Below, piece by piece: positions 10,332-21,881 of a DNA stretch of 42,788 bases. A program made the translations under genes and the position numbers. The notes beneath the pieces were generated by a model, which was given only the letters and a program-made list of their open reading frames with translations, had not been told where the DNA came from and ran no database searches. The stretch's first letter is position 1. Every line of letters begins with the position of its first letter. The stretch comes from Folioceros fuciformis. Its lineage: Eukaryota > Anthocerotophyta > Anthocerotopsida > Anthocerotales. The stretch is taken from contig JBNGIO010006129.1 in NCBI GenBank assembly GCA_049999805.1, forward strand, positions 27,473 to 70,260, written 5' to 3'.

Positions 10332-11060
10332 AACAGTGTATTGCATGCATGGCATGGCCCCGGACAAGCGGAGCTGAACTACCTTTGCGGTGCGCAATGC
10401 ACCAGACAGACAATTTCCGCCGATCCCGGTAGTCGAGATGAGAAAGCGCTGTCGCGATTTGGCTACGGTGTTTCCCGTCGGCCCATCCGGAACATGTGCC
10501 TTGCTACTCAACAGCGCACTGGCGTCATGGGCACCCTTCTCGTGGGACGTAAGAGAGTGCAAAATGTTTGGGGCCGGGAATGTGGGCCCCTACTTGGTCA
10601 TGGAAGGCAGTGGCGGGCACTATCCGTGCACCTGCTGTGTCACGTTGCCGCATTCCCCGCGGAGCTTCCCGGTGGGACACCTTTTTTTCTCTTTCTACCC
10701 GAAGTAACTCTCTCTCTGTCTAGCTCGCGCCACGAATTTTTTCCCATTTCTCACGGCCTTGGCTGTGCGCAGGCCAAGTCGTGCCTTCTGACCACGTAAC
10801 GCGCGTTTCCGCCCACCGCTGTGTGAGAGAGCAGGCACGGTCTCGGTGTCCGTGTTGGTGGCCGATCCGGTTCCTGTCCACTCTGCCCAATTTGGTGCTT
10901 GCAATCGGCAACGCTATCTTGTCGGGCGCCCACCTGGATGGATGATTGACGGATCGCTGCCTCCAAATCGCAGCTCCGAATGTCCTGGCCTTGTCCTGCG
11001 TGCTGGAATTCTATGTGAAGCTTCTTGAACCTCTCATTGCCCGAGCCGCGCTTGCTTTGT
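10332..11060 (+). repeat. Duplication copy B, downstream part
   Basis: Intergenic DNA between the thioesterase and the transporter. Its second half (10795-11010) resembles 7708-7915 of copy A. Short frames on both strands are unsupported. Confidence 0.5.
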
Positions 11061-11310
11061 GATCCCCGCAAGAGGCTGTTTCAGGCCTCCGGGATGGAGG
11101 GGGCGGCAGCCTGCGGAGGAGGCACTTGTGCGCGTCTGGGCCTCTTGGAGGAGTGTGAGCACGGTTCTGTTTGAGGAGGAGTTCCGTTTCTGCCGACAGC
11201 GGCCTGTGAAGTCAGTTGAAGTGAAGGCCAAGGGAAAAGGAAAGGAAAGGAAGGGAAAGGCGGTGTTGGGACGGCGTATGCTTGACGGTTAGAATTGTGC
11301 ACTGGTGGCG

Positions 11311-12988
11311 ATGGAGAAGAAGGATGAATCCGAGTACTCGACCTACGACGAGCACAAGGACCCGGAGAAGGGCAATCTGCAGCAGCATTTCGGTGTGGAG
11401 AAGGTCGGCAAGGACGTGAACTACGTGCAGCCGCGCTTCTCGAATGAACCGGCCCCCGACAGAACGGTTCTATTCAGGTTTCACCGCCTTCACTGCAGCT
11501 GTTGTTTTGGGTGATTTTGGGTTCAGATGGGTTGTGGATTGACGGGAGCTGTGTGGCAGTGTTTCGTCTGCGGTGGCGTATGCCTCTGCGTCTCTGGCCA
11601 TGGTGTTCATCAACAAGGCTGTGCTTATGGAGTATCCGTACACAATTACCCTGCTTGTATTGCAAGTGAGTGGCCGCGCTTGTCTTGAACTCGGCGGGCA
11701 TGAGCTTTGGGTGGGTTTCCTGAGCTGTGGCTGTTGTGGGATTGTACAGCAAGTGACGACGGCTGCCCTTATTCCTGCTGCTGCCTTTGCCGGTATCATT
11801 TTTGTGCGACCTATGGACTTGTCGACTGCTAGGAAGCTACTCCCTCTCTCCTTGCTCTATAATGCCAACGTGGCATTCGCACTCGCGAGCCTCAAGGGTG
11901 TTAACATACCCATGTATGTTGCTCTCAAACGATTGACGCCCATCGGGGTGCTCATGGCTGGCTGCTTCACGGGCACCAAGAGACCTTCCTTCCAGGTTCG
12001 AACCTCATCTGAAACCGTGGACGAAACTTCATCTGTGGCTGCCCACCAGACGTTTGCCTCTTCCTCGTATTATTCACCCCAACGTCGTTCTGGTAACAGG
12101 TGACTCTTGCTGTGGTGATGACGGGTCTGGGGGTCATCGTAGCAGCCTTCGGCGACTTCAGCTTTGACCTGACTGGCTACTCCATGGGCCTCAGCTCGGT
12201 CTTCTTTCAGGTTTCGTAGCATGCGTCTGGCATAGATCTCGGGTATTGTCGTGTTTGGCACGTGAAACCTATCGCTGTTCCTGGGGCCAACACTCGTGTC
12301 CTGCCTGCAGACCGTCTATCTGCTGCTAGTGGAGAAATCTGGCGGTGAGAAGGGTTTGTCGTCAACAGAGCTCATGCTCTACAACGCTGTGCTCTCTCTT
12401 CCTTTTCTTGTGTTGTACATTCTACTCACCGGGGAGGTCAATGTGTCTGTACCTCTGCTTCTTTCAAAGGTTGGCACTCTTCTATTAGTATCGCTCTTTC
12501 TTCTTGTGTTGTATCGAAATGAATTGCTCTTAACTCATGTGCCGTCGCTTCTTGCCCTGGCAGGTGGCAGAATCCACATCGTTTTTTATTGTAGTGACCT
12601 CCTCCCTTTTCATGGGTGTGGTTCTCAATTTCACAATGTTCCTCTGCACGATCGTAAATTCTGCGCTCACCACAACCATTGTCGGCATGCTGAAGGGAGC
12701 TGTCTCAACGGTGACTACCCCATCTACCTGAGCTGGTGTTCCATCAGGCTGGCCCGCTTGCTTTTCTGCTTTTCTAATGCTACGTGCTAACTTTTTCAGG
12801 TTTTAGGTTTCTTCCTGCTGGGAGGGGTTCCGGTCACAAGTCTCAACGTTGCTGGGCTGGTCATCAACACATGCGGGGGTTTATGGTACTCCGCTGCCAA
12901 GTATCTTGAGAAGCAGAAAAGAAAGCAGCAGAGTTCACCGACTGATGAACAACAACCTTTGGTACCGAGTCCTGTGTCTTCTTACTAG
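11311..12988 (+). CDS. Nucleotide-sugar transporter (SLC35D/UGNT1-like, DMT superfamily), seven exons
   Basis: Exons 11311-11477, 11560-11665, 11750-11995, 12100-12210, 12311-12469, 12564-12710 and 12800-12988 join in phase to a 374-residue protein with no lesions. About 50 hydrophilic residues face the cytosol at the N terminus. They are followed by about ten hydrophobic segments with family landmarks: VALKRLTPIGV near the middle, CTIVNSALTTTIVGMLKG in the last third, and NVAGLVINTCGGLWYSAAKY before a Lys/Gln-rich tail. Members exchange nucleotide sugars for the nucleoside monophosphate across Golgi or ER membranes to feed glycan synthesis. The NSALTT and LKG signatures favour the UDP-GlcNAc, UDP-hexose or GDP-mannose branch, but the substrate cannot be fixed by eye. 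A GTG at 11305 is in frame, but the ATG at 11311 is the sensible start. Confidence 0.92.
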
Positions 12989-14293
12989 CTCTCGTCTGCC
13001 CTCTGAATTGTTGAGGCATTCACTGTTAGTCAACTGTTAGCTTGCTGTGTGAGACCTACGTGGATCGCCTGAAGAACATTTTTCAGGGGACCCGTGTGAA
13101 ATGGGGGATTGCTTTTCTTTAGGATTGAATGAAAAGGAACTCTTCGAGTCTCCTCAACAATGGGTAAAGTGGTGTGCAGGTGCAGAAGCGACCTCTGATC
13201 AAGAGAATCAGGAAGGGACGGGACATACTGATTCACGTCCTTGCGTTTTGTATTGAAGAAATTCAGTATCTGACCCGCGGCTGGAAAAGCAAATTGTAAT
13301 ATCCTGGTTTTTGGGCTCTTCTATCTGGGCGTCGGGGCACATCTTTCTAGTATCAGGTATCGGCATCGGGAAGGGTTGACGGGTTGTAGCTGCATCAGCT
13401 GGCTACCTCCTCTGTAATATTTCTGTTGTAGAAGAAAACAGCCTGGGTAGAGAACGGATACGTCCCCGCTGCGAGCTATCCGTGAACCCAGATCACTCTG
13501 GTTATCGAGAGCAAGCTTGATAACTGGATGTTGCAGGCATCTGAAGGATATATGGACTAGAGATTTTCACGAAACACTCGATGTCTCGTGTGGCAAATAC
13601 CACAGAGGCAACAGCTCGCGCCTGGAGCTGTGATTACCCTTCCTGTGCAGGAAGTGTAGGGAGGGGAGGGGAGGTTACAGAAATAAACACGTATTACACA
13701 CGGTTCCACGATGGGTATCAGATAGTTGGACGATCATCTATTGTTCTCTGTTGGTGAGATGAGAAAGTGACTCTCGCTCTTCTTTGGAGTACATGGTACT
13801 GTGTAGGGGCGTGCCACTTCATGGGATTCCTCAAACCTGCGATCTTAGCACAAAATCCTTCGTCTCTTTCCTCGGTTCGCGACCGCTAGTAGAGATGCGA
13901 TCGTCGTGCAACATCTTGAAATCGGAACCTCAGAATAAAACATGCAAGTCAATATGCTCAAAATCAAGTCGACATTGGCCATGCGGGTCAGAGATCTAAG
14001 CTTTATGGTTTCCCATCTGAAGTAAAAAGAAGACTTTCCACCTTCCTTCCTTCCTTCAGGGAATTTCCATGAAGCTTCTCTTAAAGTTCATGAAATCCAG
14101 GGCATCTGAAAATGAACTGTTCATGCCAAGTGTCAACACCGCTGCAGAGCACATTTACAGTATCAAAACAGCTCAAGAGCCTATCTACAGTGTCAACTCA
14201 GGTCGACGAGTACATGTAGTTGGTTAGTTTTCTGCGTCAAGGGGACTGCAGATGTGACCCAGCGAGTATGGTCCACCACAACAACCAAGAGTT
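12989..14293. other. Intergenic stretch, no supported gene
   Basis: This holds the 3' flank of the transporter and the upstream region of the GH3 pseudogene. An AATAAA lies near 13682. Only short frames without domains are present, and no repeat structure was noticed. Confidence 0.5.
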
Positions 14294-16499
14294 ATGGATC
14301 AGAGGTTTTATATCTCACAGGGTGCCAGCCATCCAGGCCAGTTCACAGGCATTTTTCATCCGCTAGCTGCAGCGATAGCGGATGAAAGGAACTTGCCTGA
14401 ACTGCAGTCTGTTTCCGTCCAGGCTATACGTATACTCGAACTACTTCGAGTCATGACTGCAGCACGAGGTGAACCTGCGTGGCCTAGCGACGAGGAGGTT
14501 TTACAGGAAATTGAAGCTGTCAGCGAGGACGCAGCGACTGTCCAACAGCAACTCCTGCAAGGCATATTGGAGAAGCATCGCTCCTGCCGCTATCTACAAA
14601 ACCTGGGCTTGGATGAAAAGACTACATTGGAGACTTTCAAAGCCAGCGTGCCCCTTTCTAAGATTTCAGACAATCTTGATGATTTCGAGAAGCTCTTGGA
14701 CGGGAACACGGAACCTCTTCTGTGCTGCTCCCCTCCTATTGCATTTGTCAGGAGGTTGTCGGTTCCGCCACTGCTGCATAGATTTTTGCCATTTGGATTG
14801 CCCCTTTCTTTTAGAACTTATTAGAACAGCAGTTTGCCAACTTCCCGATCGCTCATGGTATCGTGCTTTGAATTCGTACAGTTCAGGGACTTCTGCTGGT
14901 AAAACGAAGTACTTTCCAGTGACCGAGGAATCCGCTCATGCTCAGGGCCTTCTACCGGCGCATCCATGGGCAATTAGACAAAGGTATGATCGCTCTCTAG
15001 CCTGCAACGTTGTGTCTGCACTACTTGTAACATTGTGAGACTGTTGAATGTGCAGCGGCTTCCCCAGCAAACTATCTCCTGGAGTAGGGAGGGCGGGACT
15101 TGTCTACACTGCAGGAAAGAGACAAGCCACCAAAGACGGTGCGAAGGCCAGCACAGTCCTAACAAGATTCCTGGACAGTGACGAATTTGAGTACTTTCAC
15201 AAGCACGTGGCCCACATCGCAAGCCCGATAGAAGTACTGCGAGCTGACGACGGCGGAGATGTTCCGATCGCTTGAGGCTTGGTGGCCAAGCCTGTGCAAT
15301 GACATCAAGACAGCAGATGTGAACAAGGACATTGTTACCGATTCTGTGATCAGAGAAGCAATCTTGTCTACGGTGAGTACATAATGATGTCCGCATGCCG
15401 AAAGTCCTTCACATTCAGCAGTCTTGGATCATGTAGGAGAGACCGTTACAGCCTTCACCTCTGACTTCCAAGTTGTTCAAGCTGCTAGGTGTTGTCCAAG
15501 CCGCTCCCAGATATTGCAGACCGTATTCAGCAGGAGTTGAACATGCAGCGGAATGGACTCGTGCTGCGCCTTTTTCCCAATCTCCAGTACCTAGTGTGTA
15601 TCGGCACGGGTCCCATGAAACCATTCTCTACTGTTCTTGATGGCTACACAAGCAAAGACTTCCTAAAGTTGGCACTTGGTTACGGCTGCTCCGAAGTGGG
15701 CCATTGCGCCTTCCCACTCCAGAAGACTCTCCACGATCCTGAACTCTTTTGCTTGTGGCCAAAGCTCGCCTTCTACGAGTTTCTTCCGGTAGCACAGGAT
15801 GAAGCAAGGGCTGACGATCTCGCGGGGGTGGCAGGGGCAGTGGAGTATCGAGAGGAGCAGACGCCTGTGGAGTTGACAGAAGTGAAGCTGGGCCAAAAGT
15901 ATGAGCTTCTTGTCACCACGTCAGCAGGATTGTACCGTTACCGCGCCGAAGATATCCTCTAGGTGATACACTTCCACAAGTCGCTCCCGATCTTCAAGTT
16001 TGTCTGCCGCAAGGGAGTGATGCTGAGCATCAATACCGATAAGACTGACGAAGCTGAGCTGCAGATTGTGGTGTCCAAGGCCTCTGAAAGGCTGGAAGAA
16101 GGGCTTGATCTCCCTCTTGCAAATTATGCCAGCTTTGCTAACCATTCCACTACTCCTGGTCATTATGTGGTCTACTGGGAGCTGGAAAACTACCCAGCGG
16201 CAAGCCCTCTTGATGCAAAACGAGTTTTGCAGGAATGCTGTGACGTACTGGACTCCTCGTTCAACGAGCCCTACCGACGAGGACGGAAAAACGGATCCAT
16301 CGGCCCTCTGGAGCTAAAACTCGTCAAGCAGGGAACATTCACCAATTCAAGAAACTATGCTGTGCAGCGAGGTTCCAGTCTCTCACAGTACAAGACTCCT
16401 TGCTGCGTGGTGAACCCCGCACTGTTGGAAATCCTGATGCAAGGGGTAGAAGTCTCCTTTCGGAGTTCCTTCACAGCTTGGGGACATATTCAGGCCTAA
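14294..16499 (+). pseudogene. GH3 acyl-acid amido synthetase pseudogene
   Basis: GH3 enzymes adenylate auxin, jasmonate or other acyl acids and join them to amino acids. Recognisable pieces occur in order: an N-terminal exon (14294 to about 14740) with LEKHRSCRYLQNLGL; the ATP-binding SSGTSAGKTKYFPVTEES exon (about 14879-14982); a third exon with GRAGLVYTAGKRQ and WWPSLCNDIKTADVNKD (about 15057-15373); and the C-terminal half from about 15489 with LTEVKLGQKYELLVTTSAGLYRY, FVCRKGVMLSI and PGHYVVYWE. The lesions are clear. Near 15270 the frame shifts and about 40 expected residues (the CHLLCGL-type region) are missing, and an in-frame TAG stands at 15960-15962 between RAEDIL and VIHFHKS. A plant GH3 is near 600 residues; no single intact frame can supply that here. 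Acceptor-like sequence at the TAG leaves a small chance of an unusual intron. Confidence 0.8.
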
Positions 16500-16559
16500 C
16501 AACAATTTAATGTTGATGGCGCGGGTCTTTGCAAGCGGCAAATTTGAAACCCTAAACCT

Positions 16560-18068
16560 GATCATCAAGAATGGGAAAAGGCCATACAGTCATAATAGGA
16601 TTCTCTCATTGATGAGAATGGCACTTCGAGAGTTAGCTAAATTACCTCCTGGCAGGAAAATGGTTTCATGCAAATAGGTATTTAAATTCAAAGTTAAAGC
16701 AGATGGCACATTTGACAGGTATAAGGCTAGACTTGTAGCAAGAGGTTTTTCACAAATTCCAGGTGTGGATTACTTGGACACTTATGCTCCTGTGGCCAAG
16801 CTACCAACCTTCCGAGCCATTTGTGCAATATCACCATATAAGAATTATGAGCTGTAGATGTTTGATGTCAAAACAACATTTTTGAATGGTAAGCTTGACA
16901 CATAGATTTATATGCAACAGCCTCCTGGTTTTGAAGTAGAGGGGAAGGAGGAATACATTTGTAAATTGAACAAAACCTTATATGGCTTGAAGCAGTCTCT
17001 GATGGCTTGGAATGGAGTGTTGGATGCTGAACTCTTAGCCTTTGATTTCACCAAGAGCCAAGCACATAGAAGCCTGTACATTTATAACAAGAATGATATT
17101 GTGTGTTATCTGGCAGTGTATGTAGATGATCTAATTCTGTTTAGTAACAATCTAGCTTCCATCACAACTATCGCAGACCTACTGCCCACAAAGTTTAAGA
17201 TGTCGAACCTTGGCCCTCTATAGAGTTGTCTTGGCATATATGTACAGCGCAACAGAAAAAAGCAAGTCATAACTCTTACACAACCAAGATACTTGCTATC
17301 TAGCATAGAGCAGCTAGGTCTAAAAGATGCAAAACAAAGTGCAACACCCTTACCTTCTGGTCTGAAGTCAAGCAATGAAATGTCACCTCAGACAGTTGTT
17401 GAAAAAGGAAAAATGGCTTTAGTTCCTTATAGACAAGTCATTGGTAAGTTGATTTATGCTGCTAATGCCACCCATCCAGAAGTAGCCTTTGCAACAAGCT
17501 CTCTCTCACAATTTCTTGAGAATCTTGGTCAAGAGCATTGACCATGTGCTAAAAGAGAGTTTAGATATTTGAAAGGAATTCTCAACAAAGCCATTAAGTA
17601 TTGCCACACCCCTGGACAGCACTTGAGCTTGAGGTCTACACTAACTCAGATTATGCTGGCAACATAGACAACAGAAAGTCAGTTTCTAGTTATGTTGTTA
17701 GTCTTGCTAGCGGGCCAATTTGCTGGATGAGTAAGAGCCCACAGTAGCACTCTCAAGTACAGAAGCTAAGTATAGGGTACTCGCAGCAGCAACAAAGGAA
17801 GTAATTTGGTGCACATTGCTGTTGAGTGAGATGGGTATAGTTTTTACCAACGTGCACAGTGATTCGCACATATAATCAAGGCTCGATGTTATTGGCTCAG
17901 AACCCTGTCTTCCATGCTAGAATAAAGCATGTAGAGGTAGAATACCACTTCATTCGTGACCTTGTCAAAGCTGGCAAAATCAATCTAGAATACATTCCAA
18001 CACAAGAGAATCCAGCAGATATTTTAGCTAAAGCTCTTGGAAAGGAGCTTCATGAAAGACATGAGTAG
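16560..18068 (+). pseudogene. Decayed copia-type retrotransposon fragment (RT and RNase H)
   Basis: Begins with an EWEKAI and PPGRKMVS-like RVT_2 start. It continues through KARLVARGFSQIPGVDY, the catalytic VYVDDLILFS and a Y-R-Q-x-I-G-x-L-I-Y block, and ends in an RNase H segment with PVFHARIKHVEVEYHFIRD and NPADILAKAL. Many stop codons and frame breaks interrupt it (for example near 16675, 16857, 16905, 17221 and 17539). Gag, protease, integrase and both LTRs are missing. It stops 10 bases from the stop codon of the split minus-strand gene. It is unlike the nested copia element in sequence and much older. Confidence 0.85.
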
Positions 18069-18077
18069 CAGTGGGTC

Positions 18078-18187
18078 CTAGCTACGACGGCTGAAGGAAG
18101 AGCTCTCTTCCTTAGAATAGTCATTCAAGAAAGAACCAGAGCCAATGTCAGATTCTCCTAATTGGGAACTGACTTCATCTGTTTTGG
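18078..18187 (-). pseudogene. 3' part of the unidentified gene split by the LINE
   Basis: After removal of the LINE and one copy of its target-site duplication, the frame from 28933-28811 continues here without a break for 36 more codons to a TAG at 18078-18080. The segment reads Ser-, Asp- and Glu-rich (SSKTDEVSSQLGESDIGSG and so on) and closes SFSRRS. It is described together with the 5' part at 28811-29462. Confidence 0.5.
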
Positions 18188-18200
18188 ACGAATCTGGTGT
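18188..18200 (+). repeat. Target-site duplication of the LINE, left copy
   Basis: acgaatctggtgt, matching acgaatctagtgt at 28811-28823 with one mismatch. A run of ten T follows, as expected for the poly(A) end of a LINE lying on the minus strand. The last T is shared with that run. Confidence 0.8.
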
Positions 18201-21148
18201 TTTTTTTTTCGCGAAGGAAAAAATCTGATTATTCGCAGCCTAGGTTGCAACAAGGGTACAGAAGTTACACATGCAACTGAATGAAAAGTTAGCATGCAAG
18301 CTAATTCTATTCTGCAAAAACAAGTACACCTGATCTATCCTATGGGCGGGAGATACCTGGCCCTGATGGTGCTTACCTGCCCGAAGAGCAGGCATGGTCC
18401 CACTGGCCATTATGTCGAAGGAAGCCTGCTAGCTTCCACTCTTTCCTTCTGAACTTAGAGTGGGCGGAATTTTGCATGCTCCATGATGTTACGATATATA
18501 ATCTGGGTTCAGGGTTATATATATATTTATATATACATAAGTAAACGTAGCTGTTGTTAGCAGCCTAAAGTTTAGGATTGTGAAGAGTCATGACTCTTAA
18601 CAATTTTGTATATAAGACATATCAGTGCTTAATTTAATCATCTTTCTTGGTTTTGGCAATTGAGTGAGCATGCGTTGCTCTCAAAAACTTTAACACATGA
18701 CCACAAGAACCTATTCCCAAATGCGCCATAACACAGCTTTCCCAGAAGCCGGATTGTTCCCGCCATAGACCATTGCCGTCCAGTTTTGCCACAACAAGAA
18801 AAGAGACAAGGACCAAACCACTTCCCATCATTGGTACTGAAGTAGCGGCCCCCCGACTGCCCATCTAGCCCGAATAAGGCAGTTTGCTCGGTAACCAAGA
18901 TGGTCCTCTCAGGGAGAAGTCCCTGCAACCACCGGCCAACTTCGTTCCATATACCTTGCGCATAGCTGCACTGATAGAAAATATGTTGGCTTTCATGAGG
19001 GGTGCCAACATTGCATAGCCTGCAACATTCCTCCCCCGTAGCCACCAATAACTCGTCCCAACGGTCTACATTAGGCAAGCAAGCTTGAAAGAAACACCAG
19101 ATGGTAACCCTCACCTTGGGGGGATCCTTAAGGTCGACCACAAGAGTTTGATCGTGGCCCTCTGCCGACGCTAGGACAGCCTCAACCTAGGGGCCAATCG
19201 ACTTTGCCAAAGAGATTTTTGTATGCGTACCAGTCGGAGGAAAATGACAGTAGACGGAAAGTTGAAGAGTGACTTCGCGGTTGCCTGCTTACTTCCTAAG
19301 CTCCCAGGCCATGTATAGAGGTCGGAACACATCACTAACTCCCGGTTCTCCTTCAAGCGAAACCAACACCTTACTGGACTTTGTTGCCTTGCTCTTCCTG
19401 TGTAAGCTAGTGACCCGCTCGCCTAGCCCTGTAAAGCATAGTAATCCCTCTTAGGGCTACTCCACCGATCACTCCTTCCTCTCTACCTCTCTCCTCTAGA
19501 AACCCCGATGTATTGAGAGTCCTATAAGAGAGATTTCTTTTATCATCTGTTAGTGAAGACACAAGAACCGCTCTATCAAAGTTCGGTAGGGGTCCATCCA
19601 CCTCGTAGTCGGAACCACATGACCTATCTTCCATGGGGTAAGCCCCCCACATATTGATGCCCACTTAGGCCTGCTGTAATAGTGCTTGCTTCACCTCCTT
19701 TGCCATCCCTTCCTGTAGCCAAGAAAGCATTAGTCACAAATGTCGAATCGGAACCCCAAACTCATCTCGCGCCTCCTCTACTATTTTCCAGCCGTCCTCT
19801 ATTCGGTTCCACAAGTCGCCGAGTTGCACAATGCCTCTTCTACAGGACCGGTATACCCATGAAAGGAAGTCCTGTGACCACAACCCCTTAAAGCCTTGGA
19901 GAGGGAGGCCCAGCACATCATCCCTATTCCTAGGCTTGGCTAAGAGAAGGAAGGTTTTAACCTCCAAAAAGCTACGCCATATGGAGGCAAGGAGAGGAGA
20001 GCATTCCCTGGTGTCCAACAGGGGTCTATCTGCCAGTAGGTTGTCCATAGACCTCCGGCCTCGGGCAACCGCTTGAGTTTGCTGTAAGTGTTGGGTTAAC
20101 CAACTTTTCCAAGGGTATCCCATTGGGCCTGCTGCCTTCAGAACCCATTGCGCGTGTAGAACCTTCATTTTTCTCGTGAGGTCCACCAACCCAAGCCCAC
20201 CTCAACGCTGGCTCTGAATAATATGTTGCCACACCACCTTATGGGAAGAAGAGAGCAACTCCTTATACTTGCTCCATAAGAAGTTAGAAATAATCTGTTG
20301 CAATCTCCTCAAGTCTAGCTTGCTAGGAGCCCACAAGAAGAGATAGTATCACAAGGAAGCGGTCAAAATATGGTTTATGACCACAATTCTGCTTGCCAAA
20401 ATAAGATCCAAAAAACGTAAGCTGGTTGCCTTCCGGATGAGCCGGAGGCACACATATTTACCAATCTCTGCATTCTCATTCTCTTCCTGGAAAGGCAAGC
20501 CGAGGTACTTATGTGACGAGCCGGGCTAGACCCGCACTATATGCCTGATGCAGACGGGAAGCTCCCCCTGCATGTTTAATGCACAACATCCTAGTCTTAT
20601 TCCAGTTCACTCTACACCCGGATAGCTGCCCAAAAATTTGTTCCTGAGAGAGCAGGGTTGTTAAGGAAGTCGTATTTGCCGATGAGAAAAGCAAGGTGTC
20701 ATTAGCAAATGCTGAGATGCGCAACTGCAAGCCATCGGGATTCTGAATGCCTTCTATCCTTGAGTCATGCTTGACTTCTCTCAAGAGAAAGTCAGTGACA
20801 ATGACGAATAGGAATGGGGCCAGAGGGCAACCTTACCGAACTGACCGCGTAATAGCAAAGATGTCGGTAAAGGAGCCGTTGACAAAGACCATTGTGCCTT
20901 CATCCTCACAAAGAATTGCAATCCACCTCCAAAAGTTGTCACCAAGCCCAAAACTTCGCAGACATCTCTAGAGGAAGTGCCACTCAATAGAGTCATAAGC
21001 CTTGTAGAAATCTAAGGAAATGAACACTGCTGGTTTGTGTTGAGACAAAGCGTTATACTTAGCCTCACGCAAAATCAGCAGGTTGTCTAGAATACACCTG
21101 TTCTGGACGAAACCCCGTTGCTCCACCTCCAACCACTCGTCTAGAAAG

Positions 21149-21345
21149 TTAGAAGTACAGACCACGTTGGTTATGGTTAACTTAGCTAAATCCAGTGTGG
21201 TCATACCCTTTGGTATCTAATACCAAAGAGGTACAACTCTTCAAACACAGGCTATAAAAGCCCACCTCTTATAATCAATTTTATCAATTAGTAAAGCACT
21301 ATCTTTGATCAAAACGCTTCCGCAAAGCACTACAAACTCAGAAAG
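21149..21345. mobile_element. Solo-LTR-like insertion inside the LINE
   Basis: Two RT motifs that should be about 10 residues apart (KVLANKLKPFL and LDEWLEVEQRGF) are separated by about 200 extra bases. The block is bounded by agaaag repeats (21143-21148 and 21340-21345), a likely 5-6 bp target-site duplication. Inside are a TATA-like ctataaaagcc and the 9 bp inverted arms ctttggtat and ataccaaag, and its right end reads CA. Size and content fit a solo LTR or a miniature LTR element; the class is inferred. Confidence 0.5.
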
Positions 21346-21435
21346 GGCTTGAGCTTGTTTGCTAAGACCTTAGCAATCACCTTGTAAGTCGTGGTTAGCA
21401 GGGTGATGGGTCGCCAATTAGCAATGGAGAGACTA

Positions 21436-21440
21436 GCATG
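21436..21440 (+). repeat. Target-site duplication of the copia element, left copy
   Basis: gcatg lies directly before the TG of the left LTR and is repeated exactly after the CA of the right LTR at 28215-28219. Five bases is the normal copia duplication. Confidence 0.9.
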
Positions 21441-21609
21441 TGTCACTTGTTTGGATCCATGAAGGATGCACACAAACAAGCTAAGACTAGCACAAAAGAA
21501 TAATAGAATTAATATCGGAAGTGTCCTTAAATACAAAATTGAAACGGTAGTAGTTAGACTGATTGGGTAATTAACCCGCGGGTTACTAAAACTAACCCTA
21601 ACGCTAACA
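21441..21609 (-). repeat. 3' LTR of the copia element
   Basis: 169 bp, almost identical to 28046-28214. The differences are T/C in aaaaTtgaa versus aaaaCtgaa and C/T in aaaCgg versus aaaTgg. Contains the palindrome acccgcgggt. Confidence 0.95.
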
Positions 21610-21618
21610 CTCCCACTT
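21610..21618 (-). promoter_or_regulatory. Polypurine tract of the copia element
   Basis: Read on the minus strand, aagtgggag lies directly before the 3' LTR, the position from which plus-strand DNA synthesis is primed during reverse transcription. Confidence 0.6.
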
Positions 21619-21881
21619 AACCCGCGTGGGTTAATGATATAGATACGGGTACAAGTAAGTAATACACTACGGATACGGATCAGCTACCACTTGAGGAGCC
21701 AAAGACTTCACGTGCATGCCAGGTCAAGCCCATGTAACAAGCATAAAAGCAGAATTCCAGCACCTCGTGACGAACGCTCCAAATTCCAGCATTGCGGCAT
21801 GAGCAGGATGAACGGTGTCTGGCTATAACAGGGATCTCCGCTATTGTGCTGTTCATAACCCTTGCGGTGGAGAGCGCAGTG

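Larger units (their letters stand above)
18634..21536 (-). pseudogene. LINE reverse transcriptase and zf-RVT region (broken)
   Basis: In order on the minus strand: WRPITLLTTTYKVIAKVLAN (RT block 0, 21420-21345), QRGFVQNRCILDN (about 21115), FISLDFYKAYDSIEW (about 21020), a block equivalent to QGCPLAP (about 20820), the catalytic region RISAFANDTLLF (about 20700), and the zinc-binding zf-RVT region with CRLCNVGTPHESQHIFYQC (about 19020). Frames change several times and stops occur between blocks. The catalytic motif normally written FADD reads FAND. The copy cannot encode an active transcriptase. Confidence 0.85.

Noticed and set aside
10341-10799. 152-codon plus-strand frame after the ALT stop
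   Set aside because: It lies downstream of the complete thioesterase, carries no domain, and its equivalent in copy A is not kept open.
15960-15962. Treating the TAG as the end of a short functional GH3
   Set aside because: Family motifs continue in the same frame immediately after it (VIHFHKS, FVCRKGVMLSI), so it is a lesion or, less likely, a splice boundary.
18513-18538. TATA-rich run as a promoter
   Set aside because: It is a simple AT repeat in the LINE 3' UTR with no gene start downstream.
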